From positions 2,294,001 through 2,358,000 of the forward strand of contig NZ_CP129992.1 in the NCBI RefSeq assembly GCF_030505615.1: 64,000 nt of DNA. Direction: 5' to 3'. Each line of letters begins with the position of its first letter. The first letter of the stretch is position 1. Source of the DNA: Salinibaculum rarum. GTDB lineage: Archaea > Halobacteriota > Halobacteria > Halobacteriales > Haloarculaceae. A program made the translations under genes and the position numbers. Positions 52,164 through 61,972 of this stretch are shown here, one piece after another. Below the pieces are notes generated by a model. That model was not told the origin of the DNA. It saw nothing but the letters and a program-made list of their open reading frames with translations, and ran no database searches.

Positions 52164-53280
52164 TTATGTTCCCGCGACGTAGTGGATGAGCCAGTGGGCA
52201 AACCAGAGTCCGAGCCCGGAGCTATGCTCCAACGGATCATCGGTTCCGGCTGCGAAGACACGTTTCTCTTGGTCCGAAATCCCTGGACCGTTATCAGAGA
52301 TGGACACAGTCGCCGTCGTCGCGTCCGCCGTTACCGTCACTTCAGCGTGTGGCGTTTCCGCGTTCGAGTGACTGATCGCATTCTCGACCAGTTCGTAGAA
52401 GGCGTAGAGCGCTCTTGCATCAATCTCCAGTGAGCGGTTAATCTCAGCTACGACGGTAATCTCACCGTCGAATGCGACGATTCGATCCGTCTACTAATAC
52501 GGTCGATAACTGACGACAGGTTTCGAGTGGCTGTCTCGTCGAGGGGCATCCGCTACGATTTGTCTGACGTGGTGAGGTTTTTCACTGATATCGATCAGCG
52601 ACTGGACGTTGCGCTGAATCGTCTGAAGTCGCTCGATGTCTGCTTCACAACTCGAAGACCGCTCCAAGACATCCGCGTTTCCTTTGATTGCCGTCCCTTT
52701 GTTACGGAAGTTGTCGGAGGACGCAGTGGAACACTTTGAGTTGCTGTTCGCGCAATCGCTGTGCGGTAATGTCGTTTTGAATGCCGACGAACACTTGAAT
52801 TTCTCCGTCACGGCTTTTGATGGGGAAGTCGTCTCGTGTACCACAACGCGTTGGCCGTTTTTTCCCTCGTTAACGGTTTTACCTTCCCAGACCTCGCCAC
52901 TGAGGATGGTTCCCCACAGGTCATCATAGAATGCTTGGTTGTGCTGGCCAGATTTGAGCATGGTCGGCGTATTCCCGATTGCGTCTTCACGGTCATAGCC
53001 GGTCAACTCCTCGAACGCTGGATTGACGTATTCGATGATTCCGTTCGTATCAGTCACGACAACGGCGTAGCCTGTCTGTTCGACAGCCTCGCGGAACATC
53101 TGGAGATCGCGCTCGCGCTCCGTGTGGGTAGTAATATCACGAACTACGCCAACCGTCCCCTAGAACCCGGTCTCGTATGGCAGCACAGAGAGGTGTACCT
53201 CGCAACCCATGTATCCCCCATCAGCGGTGATTATGTCTATCTCAATTTGAAACAACAGTGTCTTGCGGTCAGTCTTAGGC
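52164..53280 (-). pseudogene. PAS-histidine kinase pseudogene
   Basis: Translating the minus strand gives the end of one PAS (DIITADGGYMGCEVHLSVLP), an in-frame TAG at 53160-53162, a full PAS (VEQTGYAVVVTDTNGIIEYV), then shifts of frame. The H-box region appears in two frames (VFHCVLRQLP then a stop; FRNKGTAIKGNADVLE), so the phosphoacceptor histidine is lost. A clear HATPase follows in yet another frame (FYELVENAISHSN, SDNGPGIS, SSGLGLWFAHW). At least one stop and two frameshifts show that the gene is dead. Confidence 0.85.
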
Positions 53281-53384
53281 TGGATTGGGGAAATAGTAGT
53301 AGCTGCTGGCCCTGGCGACTGATGGATTTATTTCATCCAATTCCGAGCGTCGGTGACCCCACTGTTGTAATCCCGGTCGTCGGG

Positions 53385-54098
53385 TCAAGCCTCGTCAGAC
53401 TGGAGACCGTCCAGATCGATGGGAATGTCCTCGCTATGGTCGTCTATCTCGACGGCGACGCCGAAAGAGACAATCGAGGAGATGCCTTCCTTGACAGAGA
53501 GGTCGAGGTCGTATACCTCCTCTTGAGACAGATGGAGGATGAACCCGCCCATGAACGGATTCGGTCCCATCGGCATGAAGACCGTCAACATGTCCTCGTC
53601 TCCGGTTGCCGCCGTGACCTGGGAAGGGGGATGTGAAGTCTGGAACGCAATCGAATACGACCCCTCCTTCGGAAACTCCACGAGAACCACCTCCTGGAAG
53701 TTCTCCGTATCGCCTTCCAGCAACATGCTACTAATCTGATCAAGCGGGCCGTAGACGGTGCTGATTCCGGGTATCCTCGCCATCGTGCTGTCCAGGCGCT
53801 GTTTGATTCGATTACCACCGACGCGACTCTCAGTTACCCCACCCACGACAAAGATAGTGACAAGTAACACGACCATCGCAATCACCTGGGGAATAAGTGA
53901 CGACGTAGCTCCGATTCCCTCCTGGATTGGAATGACCAGCGGGTTCAGCACACCCGAGAGCAGGTCAATGAGAACCAAGAACACGAAGGCGGTGATTAAC
54001 ACCGGCAGCACGATAGCGGTTCCAGTGACGATCGTCCGCCGCAGGAACCCGCCGGTATCGACCGCCGACTCCGGATACTCCTTGCTAATTCGTACCAT
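53385..54098 (-). CDS. DUF502 membrane protein
   Basis: The 237-residue protein has two membrane helices (about residues 21-46 and 65-88) with a short loop between, then a soluble domain. Its blocks GGFLRRTIVTGTAIVLPVLI, IPGISTVYGPLDQISSMLL and TVFMPMGPNPFMGGFILHL are those of DUF502 proteins found in many bacteria and haloarchaea. Function unknown. It sits between the kinase pseudogene and an IS, on its own. Confidence 0.88.
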   Translation of the reverse strand: MVRISKEYPESAVDTGGFLRRTIVTGTAIVLPVLITAFVFLVLIDLLSGVLNPLVIPIQEGIGATSSLIPQVIAMVVLLVTIFVVGGVTESRVGGNRIKQRLDSTMARIPGISTVYGPLDQISSMLLEGDTENFQEVVLVEFPKEGSYSIAFQTSHPPSQVTAATGDEDMLTVFMPMGPNPFMGGFILHLSQEEVYDLDLSVKEGISSIVSFGVAVEIDDHSEDIPIDLDGLQSDEA

Positions 54099-54217
54099 AC
54101 CACACTATTTCATGGCTAACACAAAACCGTGGGGGCCCTGAACCACTCCCCTGAATCGGTCACAGCAATTCTGACAGTGATCGAGCAGTTCGTATGAGTC
54201 ACAATCGCCCAGTACAG

Positions 54218-55346
54218 AGATGTGCGGCGGGCGTGCAGAATAGTTAGCACGGCTCTGCTGGCTGATCAGCGATTCTGGAGGATCGATAGGAACTCTCTCG
54301 GAGATGAGGCAGGGACAGTGAGATGTGTCAACCACTACCCTGCCACACCAAGATACGATCACAGAGGTCTTGAAATCACTGGAAACCGAGACAACAGTAC
54401 TATTCGAACATCTTGATCTCCAGTTTCTCTATGAATTCCCCGTGTTCGCCCCCGATCCGCGGGGGCGAACGCGGGAGTTCCATCCACCTGAACTGTTCCG
54501 AGGATTGCTTCACTGCTTCTACAACAGAATCTACGAACCAGAAGCGATGGCTCAAGAACTCGCCAACGATGATGTCTGGCGTGTCTGCGAGTTCGAGCGA
54601 CCGCCGTCACGGCGGACGATTGGCCGGTTTATCGACGATCTCTCTGGTGTCGTTGAGGAAGTCTTCTCACGAATTCTCCAGCAAGTGCTCGTCCGAGTTG
54701 AACTGGGTTCTTGCTTTCGGATTGACGGCACCGATGTCCGGGCGCCTCGCCCGGACGAGGATGCCTCGTGGAACTACGACAGTACAGCTGAGGAGACTTA
54801 CTACGGCTACGGTTGCTGTCTGGTGACGACCGACAACAACATCCCGATTGCCGCAGAGTTCACAGATGAGAAATCTGTGGACAAGGCGACGGCGAGGCGC
54901 ATCACACAGGATGCGCTCGCCGTCAAAAAGCCAGTCACGTTCGTTGGTGACGCAGAGTTCGACATGTTGGACTGGCACGACGACCTGATTGAAGCAGGCG
55001 TCGTGCCAGTGGTTCCGTACAATCCACGGAACACAAATGATCCACCAGATATCGAGTACCGCATCCAGAAACGAATCAAGGAACATAGCGACACTGTCCG
55101 CGTCTGGGAAAAGCAGCTTGACGACACCTACGATAACCGGTCACAGGTCGAAACAGCAATCGGCGTGTGCAAGGATCTCGGCCTCGGGACTCCGCAAGTC
55201 CGAGGCCGAGAACGGGCAAAAACTCACGTCTTCGTCGCTCTCTGTCTTCGTTTGGCTGTCGTCATCGCTAACCATGAACGAGGAGGTGACATCGCAAGTC
55301 CGATCGTTGAGCTATGAGAACTCTTCTGCACGCCCGCCAGATGTGC
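54218..55346 (+). mobile_element. Complete IS5-type (ISH1-like) element with 8 bp target duplication
   Basis: The inverted ends are ggcgggcgtgcagaa at 54226-54240 and its complement at 55324-55338, with further partial match inward. The element is 1113 bp. The octamer agatgtgc is present at both outer edges (54218-54225 and 55339-55346), the 8 bp duplication typical of the ISH1 group. The insertion is intact and looks recent. Confidence 0.92.
54325..55317 (+). CDS. IS5-family (ISH1-type) transposase
   Basis: The 330-residue protein has catalytic Asp in CFRIDGTDVRAPRPDED, Asp in FVGDAEFDMLDW and Glu in NRSQVETAIGVCKDLG. The N-terminal FHPPELFRGLLHCFYNRIYE is typical of ISH1-like transposases. 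The frame is complete and all acids are present. The start lies about 100 bases inside the left end, which is long for this group but has no better ATG. Confidence 0.9.
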   Translation: MSTTTLPHQDTITEVLKSLETETTVLFEHLDLQFLYEFPVFAPDPRGRTREFHPPELFRGLLHCFYNRIYEPEAMAQELANDDVWRVCEFERPPSRRTIGRFIDDLSGVVEEVFSRILQQVLVRVELGSCFRIDGTDVRAPRPDEDASWNYDSTAEETYYGYGCCLVTTDNNIPIAAEFTDEKSVDKATARRITQDALAVKKPVTFVGDAEFDMLDWHDDLIEAGVVPVVPYNPRNTNDPPDIEYRIQKRIKEHSDTVRVWEKQLDDTYDNRSQVETAIGVCKDLGLGTPQVRGRERAKTHVFVALCLRLAVVIANHERGGDIASPIVEL

Positions 55347-55567
55347 AGCAACTCACTGTCGTTCGCTCCGAGTCTCCTTCGATGGGTCAACTGCTGCGAA
55401 TGCTGCTGACGGTATTATTCTATTGGCACTTATTGTCGGTAGAGACGGTGAGGACAATAGTGTCTATTCAGCGGTTGGTTTGCTGCCGTACAACACCTAA
55501 GAGACATTGACACCCTCTCAACCGAACTGACACTCTTTTTGAATCTTTATCAGAACGTCACGCGAAC

Positions 55568-58500
55568 ATGAAGTCAACGATGGATGATTTTCCCTACGAA
55601 TCAATCGTCGAAGAGAGCAACGACGGTATTCTCGTTGCTCGAAACGGCGAAATTATCTACGCCAACGAGCGACTACAAGAACTGACAGGATACGCCGAAG
55701 CAACGCTCGTGGGCGCACCGAACACGATGCTTGTCACAGACGACGAGACATCCCCCAGCAAGCAATATCAGAGTGCTCGGACGAGCGGCGAAGGCGCCAC
55801 AAATCAGTACGAGGCCACACTCGAGACAAGGTCGGATACTCGAATTCCAGTCGAGTTCTCTGTGAATCAGATACCCTACGACGGGGAACCAGCGGTCGTC
55901 GCATTCTGTCGTGACATCACCGAGCAAAATGAACGAGAGGAGGGTTTGGACGCGCTCAAACCGGAGTACGAGTCGGTCTTCGATCATGTGCAGGACGCAC
56001 TTTTTCTACTTGATGTCGACGACGACAGGACCGTTCGATTCCAGCGATTCAACGAACGCGAGGAAGCGTTTACCGGCAAGTCCACCGAGGAAGTCCGCGG
56101 GAAGACGCCAACCGAAGTATTCGGCGACGAACTCGGGTCGGAACTGGCGGCCAACTACAGAAAGTGTATCGAACGTCGGGAGACACTCGTCTACGAGGAG
56201 GAACTCAATATCAACGACAAGGCGACGATCTGGCAGACTAAGCTGACGCCGATTGTCGTTGACGGGACAGTCGAGCGAATCGTAGGGTCGGGCCGAGAGA
56301 TTACCGAACTGAAAAACAGAGAGCGGGAACTCGAACAGGCCAGAACACGACTGCGAGCACTGTTCGACGAGGCACCGGATTCCATCACCGTCCACGACGC
56401 AGACGGCAACATCCTCGATGTCAACGAGCAGATCGTCGACGAACTCGGATATACCCGCGACAAACTGCTCGAAATGAATGTCACGGACTTCGCGGTAGAA
56501 CTTGACCCCGCAACAGCACAGAACATCTGGGCAGAGATGGACAACGAGGAGACGCATAAAGTAGAAGGACAACACCAGCGCAAAGATGGCTCGACGTTCC
56601 CGGTCGAAATGTGGGTGTCAAAAACCGACGTGCTAGGCGAGCCACAGTATCTGGCACTCGGACGAAATATTACCGAGCGGAAAGAACGGGAGAAAGAACT
56701 CTCCCGGTACCGGGCCTTTGTCGAGAACACCTCCGACGTAATCACAATAATCAGCGGTGATGGAACAGTCGAGTATGTGAGTTCAGCGTCCAGTCACGTC
56801 TCAGGGCATGAATCCGAGGAGTTGGTTGGAACGGAGGCAATCGAACATGTGCACCCGGCTGACCGAGAAGCAGTCTCCGAGCAGTTAGCAGAGTTAATAG
56901 CCACGCCAGGCTCTCGTGCGACGGTCGAGTACCGGTTCCAGCACGCCGATGGGTCGTGGATATGGATCGAGTCGACGGGGATCAACCGATTCGATGACCC
57001 CAAAATCGAAGGGGTCGTCCTAGCCAGTCGAGACATTACGGGGCGGAAAGAGCGCGAACGACAGATACAGGAACTCAAAGACCGGCTGGCGCTCGCAATT
57101 GAGGGTGCCGAACTGGGCGTGTGGGACTGGAACGTCAACACCGACGAGGTGGAGTTCAACGACCAGTGGGCCGAGATGCTGGGGTACGATCCGGCGAACA
57201 TCGACGACCACCTTGATGCCTGGGAGACGCGAGTCCACCCCGAGGACCTCTCTGAGGTCGAGGCCACACTGGAGAGCCACTTGGCCGGCGAGACCGAGTA
57301 CTACGACAGTGAACACCGGATGAAGACAGCCGACGGGGGCTGGAAGTGGATTCGTGACATCGGAAAGGTCGTCGAGCGTGACGACGATGGCGACCCGGTC
57401 CGCGCCGTTGGAATCCACCTCGATATCGATGAGCGCAAGAGCTACGAGCAGACCCTGGAAGAGGAGCGCGACATGTTCACACAGGGGCCAGCCGTCCTCT
57501 TCAAGTGGGAGAACGCAGAGGGCTGGCCCGTCGAGTTCGTCTCCGAGAACGTCGAAAATATCACAGGATACTCACCCGACCAGTTTACCTCCGGAGAGGT
57601 CTCCTACGCCGAACTTGTACACGATGCCGACATCGACCGGGTTACCGAGGAAGTCGCTGAGAACAGTGAGGAGGGGATTGACCGCTTCAGTCACGAACCG
57701 TATCGAATCGTCACCGCCGACGGCGACGTCCGGTGGGTGCTCGACCATACGAAAAACGTGTGGAACGATAGGGAAATCACGCACCGTCAGGGGTATCTCG
57801 TCGACATCACCGAGCGCAAGCGCCGAGAACAGAAACTCGAGCAGTTCCGGGAAGCTGTCGAACAGACCGGCCATGCGGTGTACATAACTGACACGGACGG
57901 GAGCATCGAGTACGTCAATCCAGCGTTCGAGCAGACTACCGGGTACAGCGAAGACGAAGTAATCGGTGAAAGACCGACACTCCTCAAATCGGGCGAACAC
58001 GAGGACACCTTCTACGAGGACCTCTGGGAAACGGTGCGTAGCGGAAACCAGTGGGAAAGCGAAATAATCGACAAAAGAGCCGACGGCGAGGAGGTGATTA
58101 TTTATCAGACAATTTCGCCAATTGCCGACAGTGACGGCGAACCCCAGAAGTTCGTGGCCGTCGCACGGGACATCACCGAGCGGAAAGAATACGAGGAGGC
58201 TCTCGAAGCCGCTCACGAGAAACTCAGACAGATAATTGACCTCGTGCCGGACCTGATATTCGTCAAGAACAGGGCGGGCGAGTATCTACTGGCCAACGAG
58301 ACGACGGCCGACTTCTACGGAATGTCACCCGAAGCGGTAGAAGGAAGCCACGAGTCTGAGGTCATTCCGTCGGTCGACGACTCCGAGCAGTTCCGACAGG
58401 ACGACCTCGAGGTAATCGAGTCTGGCGAACCTAAGTTTATCCCCAAAGAGGAACTGACGACGGCCGACGGCGAGACACGAATTCTCCAGACGACGAAGAT

Positions 58501-59251
58501 TCCCTATCAGGTCCCCGAGAGTGGAGAAGACGCGGTCCTGGGATACGCTCGGGACGTGACAGACCTTACCGAGTACCAGCACAAACTCGAGAGTCAGCGG
58601 GACAATCTCGAAATCCTCAATCAGGTCGTGCGCCACGACATCCGCAACGACCTCCAGCTCGTGTTGGCCTACGCGGAAACGTTGCTAACCTACGTCGAAC
58701 CCGAGGGAGAGGAGAACCTCGACCGGGTCCTCAATGCGACACGGGACGCGATAGACATCACCACGACGGCACGGGACGTGACGAGAGTGATGCTCCAGTC
58801 CGACGTCGAACTGAGACCGGTTCGACTCCGGCCAGCACTCGAAAGCGAGGTCGACGACGTTCAGTCGAACTACGAGGAGGCACTGGTTCGTATCGACGGG
58901 ACAATTCCGAACATCGAAGTGCTGGGTGACGGGATGCTGGAGTCGGTGTTCCGGAACCTGATGAAAAACGCCATTCAGCACAACGATAAGGAGGTTCCCG
59001 AAGTGAACGTCTCTGTGACACAGGAAGAGGACAGCGCCGTCTTACGCATCGCCGACAACGGGCCTGGTATCTCTGACGAGCGGAAAGAGAAAATCTTCCA
59101 GCAGGGAGAGATGGGGCTCGACAGTGAAGGCACTGGACTTGGACTGCACCTCGTCGAGACGCTGGTTGACCGCTACGGCGGGAGCGTTTACGTCGAGGAC
59201 AACGATGCGACGGGTGCAGTATTCGTCGTGGAACTCCCGTTGGCAGCCTGA
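55568..59251 (+). CDS. Sensor histidine kinase with eight PAS domains
   Basis: The 1227-residue soluble protein has eight successive PAS/PAC units, recognised by openings such as EESNDGILVARNGEI, HVQDALFLLDVDD, EAPDSITVHDADG, NTSDVITIISGDG, GAELGVWDWNVN, GPAVLFKWENAEG, QTGHAVYITDTDG and LVPDLIFVKNRAG, most ending in DITERKERE-like linkers. The kinase core has H box LNQVVRHDIRNDLQLVLAYA, N box FRNLMKNAIQHND, and G boxes ADNGPGIS and GTGLGLHLVE. It has no membrane helix or receiver. Its core is like those at 42448 and the fragment at 16139. Output partner unknown; the CheF-REC protein at 61973 is a candidate. Confidence 0.9.
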   Translation: MKSTMDDFPYESIVEESNDGILVARNGEIIYANERLQELTGYAEATLVGAPNTMLVTDDETSPSKQYQSARTSGEGATNQYEATLETRSDTRIPVEFSVNQIPYDGEPAVVAFCRDITEQNEREEGLDALKPEYESVFDHVQDALFLLDVDDDRTVRFQRFNEREEAFTGKSTEEVRGKTPTEVFGDELGSELAANYRKCIERRETLVYEEELNINDKATIWQTKLTPIVVDGTVERIVGSGREITELKNRERELEQARTRLRALFDEAPDSITVHDADGNILDVNEQIVDELGYTRDKLLEMNVTDFAVELDPATAQNIWAEMDNEETHKVEGQHQRKDGSTFPVEMWVSKTDVLGEPQYLALGRNITERKEREKELSRYRAFVENTSDVITIISGDGTVEYVSSASSHVSGHESEELVGTEAIEHVHPADREAVSEQLAELIATPGSRATVEYRFQHADGSWIWIESTGINRFDDPKIEGVVLASRDITGRKERERQIQELKDRLALAIEGAELGVWDWNVNTDEVEFNDQWAEMLGYDPANIDDHLDAWETRVHPEDLSEVEATLESHLAGETEYYDSEHRMKTADGGWKWIRDIGKVVERDDDGDPVRAVGIHLDIDERKSYEQTLEEERDMFTQGPAVLFKWENAEGWPVEFVSENVENITGYSPDQFTSGEVSYAELVHDADIDRVTEEVAENSEEGIDRFSHEPYRIVTADGDVRWVLDHTKNVWNDREITHRQGYLVDITERKRREQKLEQFREAVEQTGHAVYITDTDGSIEYVNPAFEQTTGYSEDEVIGERPTLLKSGEHEDTFYEDLWETVRSGNQWESEIIDKRADGEEVIIYQTISPIADSDGEPQKFVAVARDITERKEYEEALEAAHEKLRQIIDLVPDLIFVKNRAGEYLLANETTADFYGMSPEAVEGSHESEVIPSVDDSEQFRQDDLEVIESGEPKFIPKEELTTADGETRILQTTKIPYQVPESGEDAVLGYARDVTDLTEYQHKLESQRDNLEILNQVVRHDIRNDLQLVLAYAETLLTYVEPEGEENLDRVLNATRDAIDITTTARDVTRVMLQSDVELRPVRLRPALESEVDDVQSNYEEALVRIDGTIPNIEVLGDGMLESVFRNLMKNAIQHNDKEVPEVNVSVTQEEDSAVLRIADNGPGISDERKEKIFQQGEMGLDSEGTGLGLHLVETLVDRYGGSVYVEDNDATGAVFVVELPLAA

Positions 59252-59343
59252 ACGAACGACTACTCCCGGCGCGTGGCTGGATACTTTGGGTCGCGCGCTG
59301 GCGAAATCATTCGTCCTGACCCTTGCCAGGTTCCTTTGTGCAA

Positions 59344-59522
59344 GATGGACCGAGTGAATCCGCTATCGCAGTCGCCGTGTTGCCACGGGGTCGCTCGAAA
59401 TAGCCGTTGTAGTAGGCGGCCTGCAGTGTCTGAGACTGCTTGTCACTGAGCGGCGGCAGCCCGCTGGAACACATAGGATGTGTCCTACCGACTGCCTCGA
59501 TAAAATCAGCCAGCGATGACAA
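59344..59522 (-). pseudogene. HTH_10 regulator fragment
   Basis: The frame reads PLSDKQSQTLQAAYYNGYFE, then RPRGNTATAIADSLG. This is the first half of an HTH_10 domain. It should go on with the recognition helix and final helix but runs into GPSCTKEPGKGQDE and stops. Upstream similarity is poor and probably frameshifted. Without the recognition helix it cannot bind DNA in the normal way. It lies between two kinases and overlaps the upstream open frame of the next gene. Confidence 0.65.
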
Positions 59523-59619
59523 GGTAGCCTACTCGAACGAGCACCGCCGGAGTATCGGCTCTCGCAGTTTGATTCCACGCAAACCATCTAGCAGTTGTGA
59601 TAATTGGAGCGACGATTTT

Positions 59620-61866
59620 ATGACTGCGGTATGCAACTTAGCGGGCGAAGTGGCTATTTCGTTACCAGTCCTCGTGATGGTACTCGGCTACGCCCTATCG
59701 GCGGGCGTGACCTTTGTGTTAGCAATCTATATCGTTCTGCACAGCGAGAACGACGACGATGTCCTGAAGATTTTTGGGTTTTTGCTGGTGGGCGTCATCA
59801 CCTGGTCGCTGGCGAGCAGTGGCAGACTGCTTACACCCACACTGGGCGGCAAGATAATCTGGCAGTTCGTGCGCTATCTCGCCGTCGTGACGGTCCCCCC
59901 AGCGTTCTTCCTGTTCGTCGCAACGTACACCGGCCGCAGCAACTACGTCACGTCACAATCGCTTGCCCTGTTTGCCATCGAACCTGCAATCGTCTTCACA
60001 CTCCTGTTCACGAACGACAGCCACGGGCTCTACTATCAGGCAGTCGGCCTCGACTACGTCCAGGCGACACCAGTTCTGGCGACGACCGCTGGCCCCGGAT
60101 TCTGGGCGCACACGCTGTACTCGTACATCTTGATCGGCGCGGGAGTGTTTCTGTTACTCCAGTTTGCACTCACGGCAGACCGGCTCTATCGTGTGCAAGT
60201 CGTCGCACTGCTCTCCGGTGCGCTTCTCCCGATAGTTGCAAACGGCGTGTTTCTGCTGGGCGTGACACCGAACCCGGCACTCGATATCACCCCGCCAGCG
60301 TTCGCGTTGAGTTCGCTGCTTATCTTCGTCGGCGTCGTCTACGGCCGTTTTTCGCAGTTGCTACCGGTCGACAGAGAGACCATCCTGTCGGCCGTCGAAG
60401 ACGGGATTTTGGTTGCCAACAGCAACGATCAGGTCACCTACGCGAACCCATCGGCCAAGGACATCCTCAGCATGCATGCGGGGGCGAATGGCCGATTCGT
60501 CGGTGAACCACTATCGGAGGTCGTCCCGGTCGTGACCGCACAAGCAACCGAACCAACAAAAGAGACGAGCGGGCAGCGGGCGTTCGAAGTCTCGTCGGTG
60601 AAAGACGGCAGACAACACTGGTTCTGGATTCGCAAAATTGGACTCGGGGAGGAGTCGACGGGTGCGACTGTCGTCTTACTCGCAGATATTACCACACGGA
60701 AAGAACGCCAGCGCCGCCGAGCGCGCCTCCAGGGAGCCACGCGAGAACTCATCGACGTCGACGACAGAGAGCAGATTGCAGCGGTTGCCGTCGACACCAT
60801 CACCGAGGTCATGCAGGTTCCCGTCTGTGGCCTGTTTCTGGCAAACGACGATGCCAGTCGACTCGACGGCATCGAAGTGAGTGAAGCGTATCACGAACTG
60901 TTCGACGCCGAACCGAACTTCGACAGGGACACCACGACACTAGAGGGCCGTCTCGTGTGGGAAGCCTTCGACAACGGAGAGCCGGTGAGGATACCAGAGA
61001 CACACGACTCCGCGAAGATAGAGGGCGAGCCCACCGTTCGAGGCCTCGCGGTCTATCCGCTCTCCGAGCACGGGGTCGTCATGCTTGCGAGTGACGAAGT
61101 AGGTGCCTTCGACGATGCCACGCCCGCACTACTCGAGATTTGGTTCTCTGTCATCACGGGCGCGCTGGACCAGGCCGAGGGCACCCGTATCCTGCGGGAC
61201 AACAAACAGCAACTCGAGCGGCAAAACGAGCGCCTCGAAGAGTTCACGAGTGTCGTCTCACACGACCTTCGCAGTCCGATTAACACGGTGAACGGCTATG
61301 TCGAGTTGCTCCAGGACGACTACGACGACCCGCGAATCACCGGCATCCACAACGCAGTCGAGAGAATGGAGACGCTCGTCAACGACCTGCTGACGCTTGC
61401 ACGCCAGGGGAAAACGGTCGACACGACCACAACCATCGACCTCGATACGACCGCCCAAAGAGCGTGGGACTCCACGCCAACTCCGGACGCATCAATTGAC
61501 ATCGAATCGACAATCGGGCACGTCGCGGCCGACGGGTCCCGCCTTCGCGAGGCGCTGGAGAATCTGTTCAGAAATGCTATCGAGAACACCGATGGCGAGC
61601 TCCGGATTCGGATTGGTACCCTCTCAGACGGTGAGGGATTCTTCGTCGAAGACAACGGCCCGGGAATCCCACCAGACCAGCGTGACCGCGTGTTCGAACA
61701 CGGGTACACGACCGGCGAAGCAGGAACGGGACTGGGGCTGGCCATCGTCAAACGAATCATCGAGGCCCACGGATGGGAGATTCGCGTCACCGAGGGGCGC
61801 GACGGTGGAGCCCGGTTCGAAGTGACTGGCGTCGATTTCGTAGACGCCGTCGACGAGTCGCCGTAG
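59620..61866 (+). CDS. Membrane sensor histidine kinase: 7TM-PAS-GAF-HisKA-HATPase
   Basis: The 748-residue protein begins with seven predicted membrane helices (about residues 8-235) of the histidine-kinase N-terminal 7TM type. A PAS domain follows (ILSAVEDGILVANSNDQVTY), then a GAF-like domain (about residues 365-515), a coiled helix and the H box FTSVVSHDLRSPINTVNGYV. The N box is FRNAIENTDG and the G boxes are DNGPGIPPDQ and GTGLGLAIVKRI. The ATG at 59620 is chosen because upstream residues would overlap the HTH_10 fragment and do not look like protein of this family. Confidence 0.9.
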   Translation: MTAVCNLAGEVAISLPVLVMVLGYALSAGVTFVLAIYIVLHSENDDDVLKIFGFLLVGVITWSLASSGRLLTPTLGGKIIWQFVRYLAVVTVPPAFFLFVATYTGRSNYVTSQSLALFAIEPAIVFTLLFTNDSHGLYYQAVGLDYVQATPVLATTAGPGFWAHTLYSYILIGAGVFLLLQFALTADRLYRVQVVALLSGALLPIVANGVFLLGVTPNPALDITPPAFALSSLLIFVGVVYGRFSQLLPVDRETILSAVEDGILVANSNDQVTYANPSAKDILSMHAGANGRFVGEPLSEVVPVVTAQATEPTKETSGQRAFEVSSVKDGRQHWFWIRKIGLGEESTGATVVLLADITTRKERQRRRARLQGATRELIDVDDREQIAAVAVDTITEVMQVPVCGLFLANDDASRLDGIEVSEAYHELFDAEPNFDRDTTTLEGRLVWEAFDNGEPVRIPETHDSAKIEGEPTVRGLAVYPLSEHGVVMLASDEVGAFDDATPALLEIWFSVITGALDQAEGTRILRDNKQQLERQNERLEEFTSVVSHDLRSPINTVNGYVELLQDDYDDPRITGIHNAVERMETLVNDLLTLARQGKTVDTTTTIDLDTTAQRAWDSTPTPDASIDIESTIGHVAADGSRLREALENLFRNAIENTDGELRIRIGTLSDGEGFFVEDNGPGIPPDQRDRVFEHGYTTGEAGTGLGLAIVKRIIEAHGWEIRVTEGRDGGARFEVTGVDFVDAVDESP

Positions 61867-61972
61867 CTGCCAGGGACAGTCCGATTCAGGATGTGAGTTC
61901 AGCAGACGGGTTCCACCGACGGCGTACGAGTATATCTCGACAAGTGGCCGGTTGCTGCCTGCGACTTTGCGG

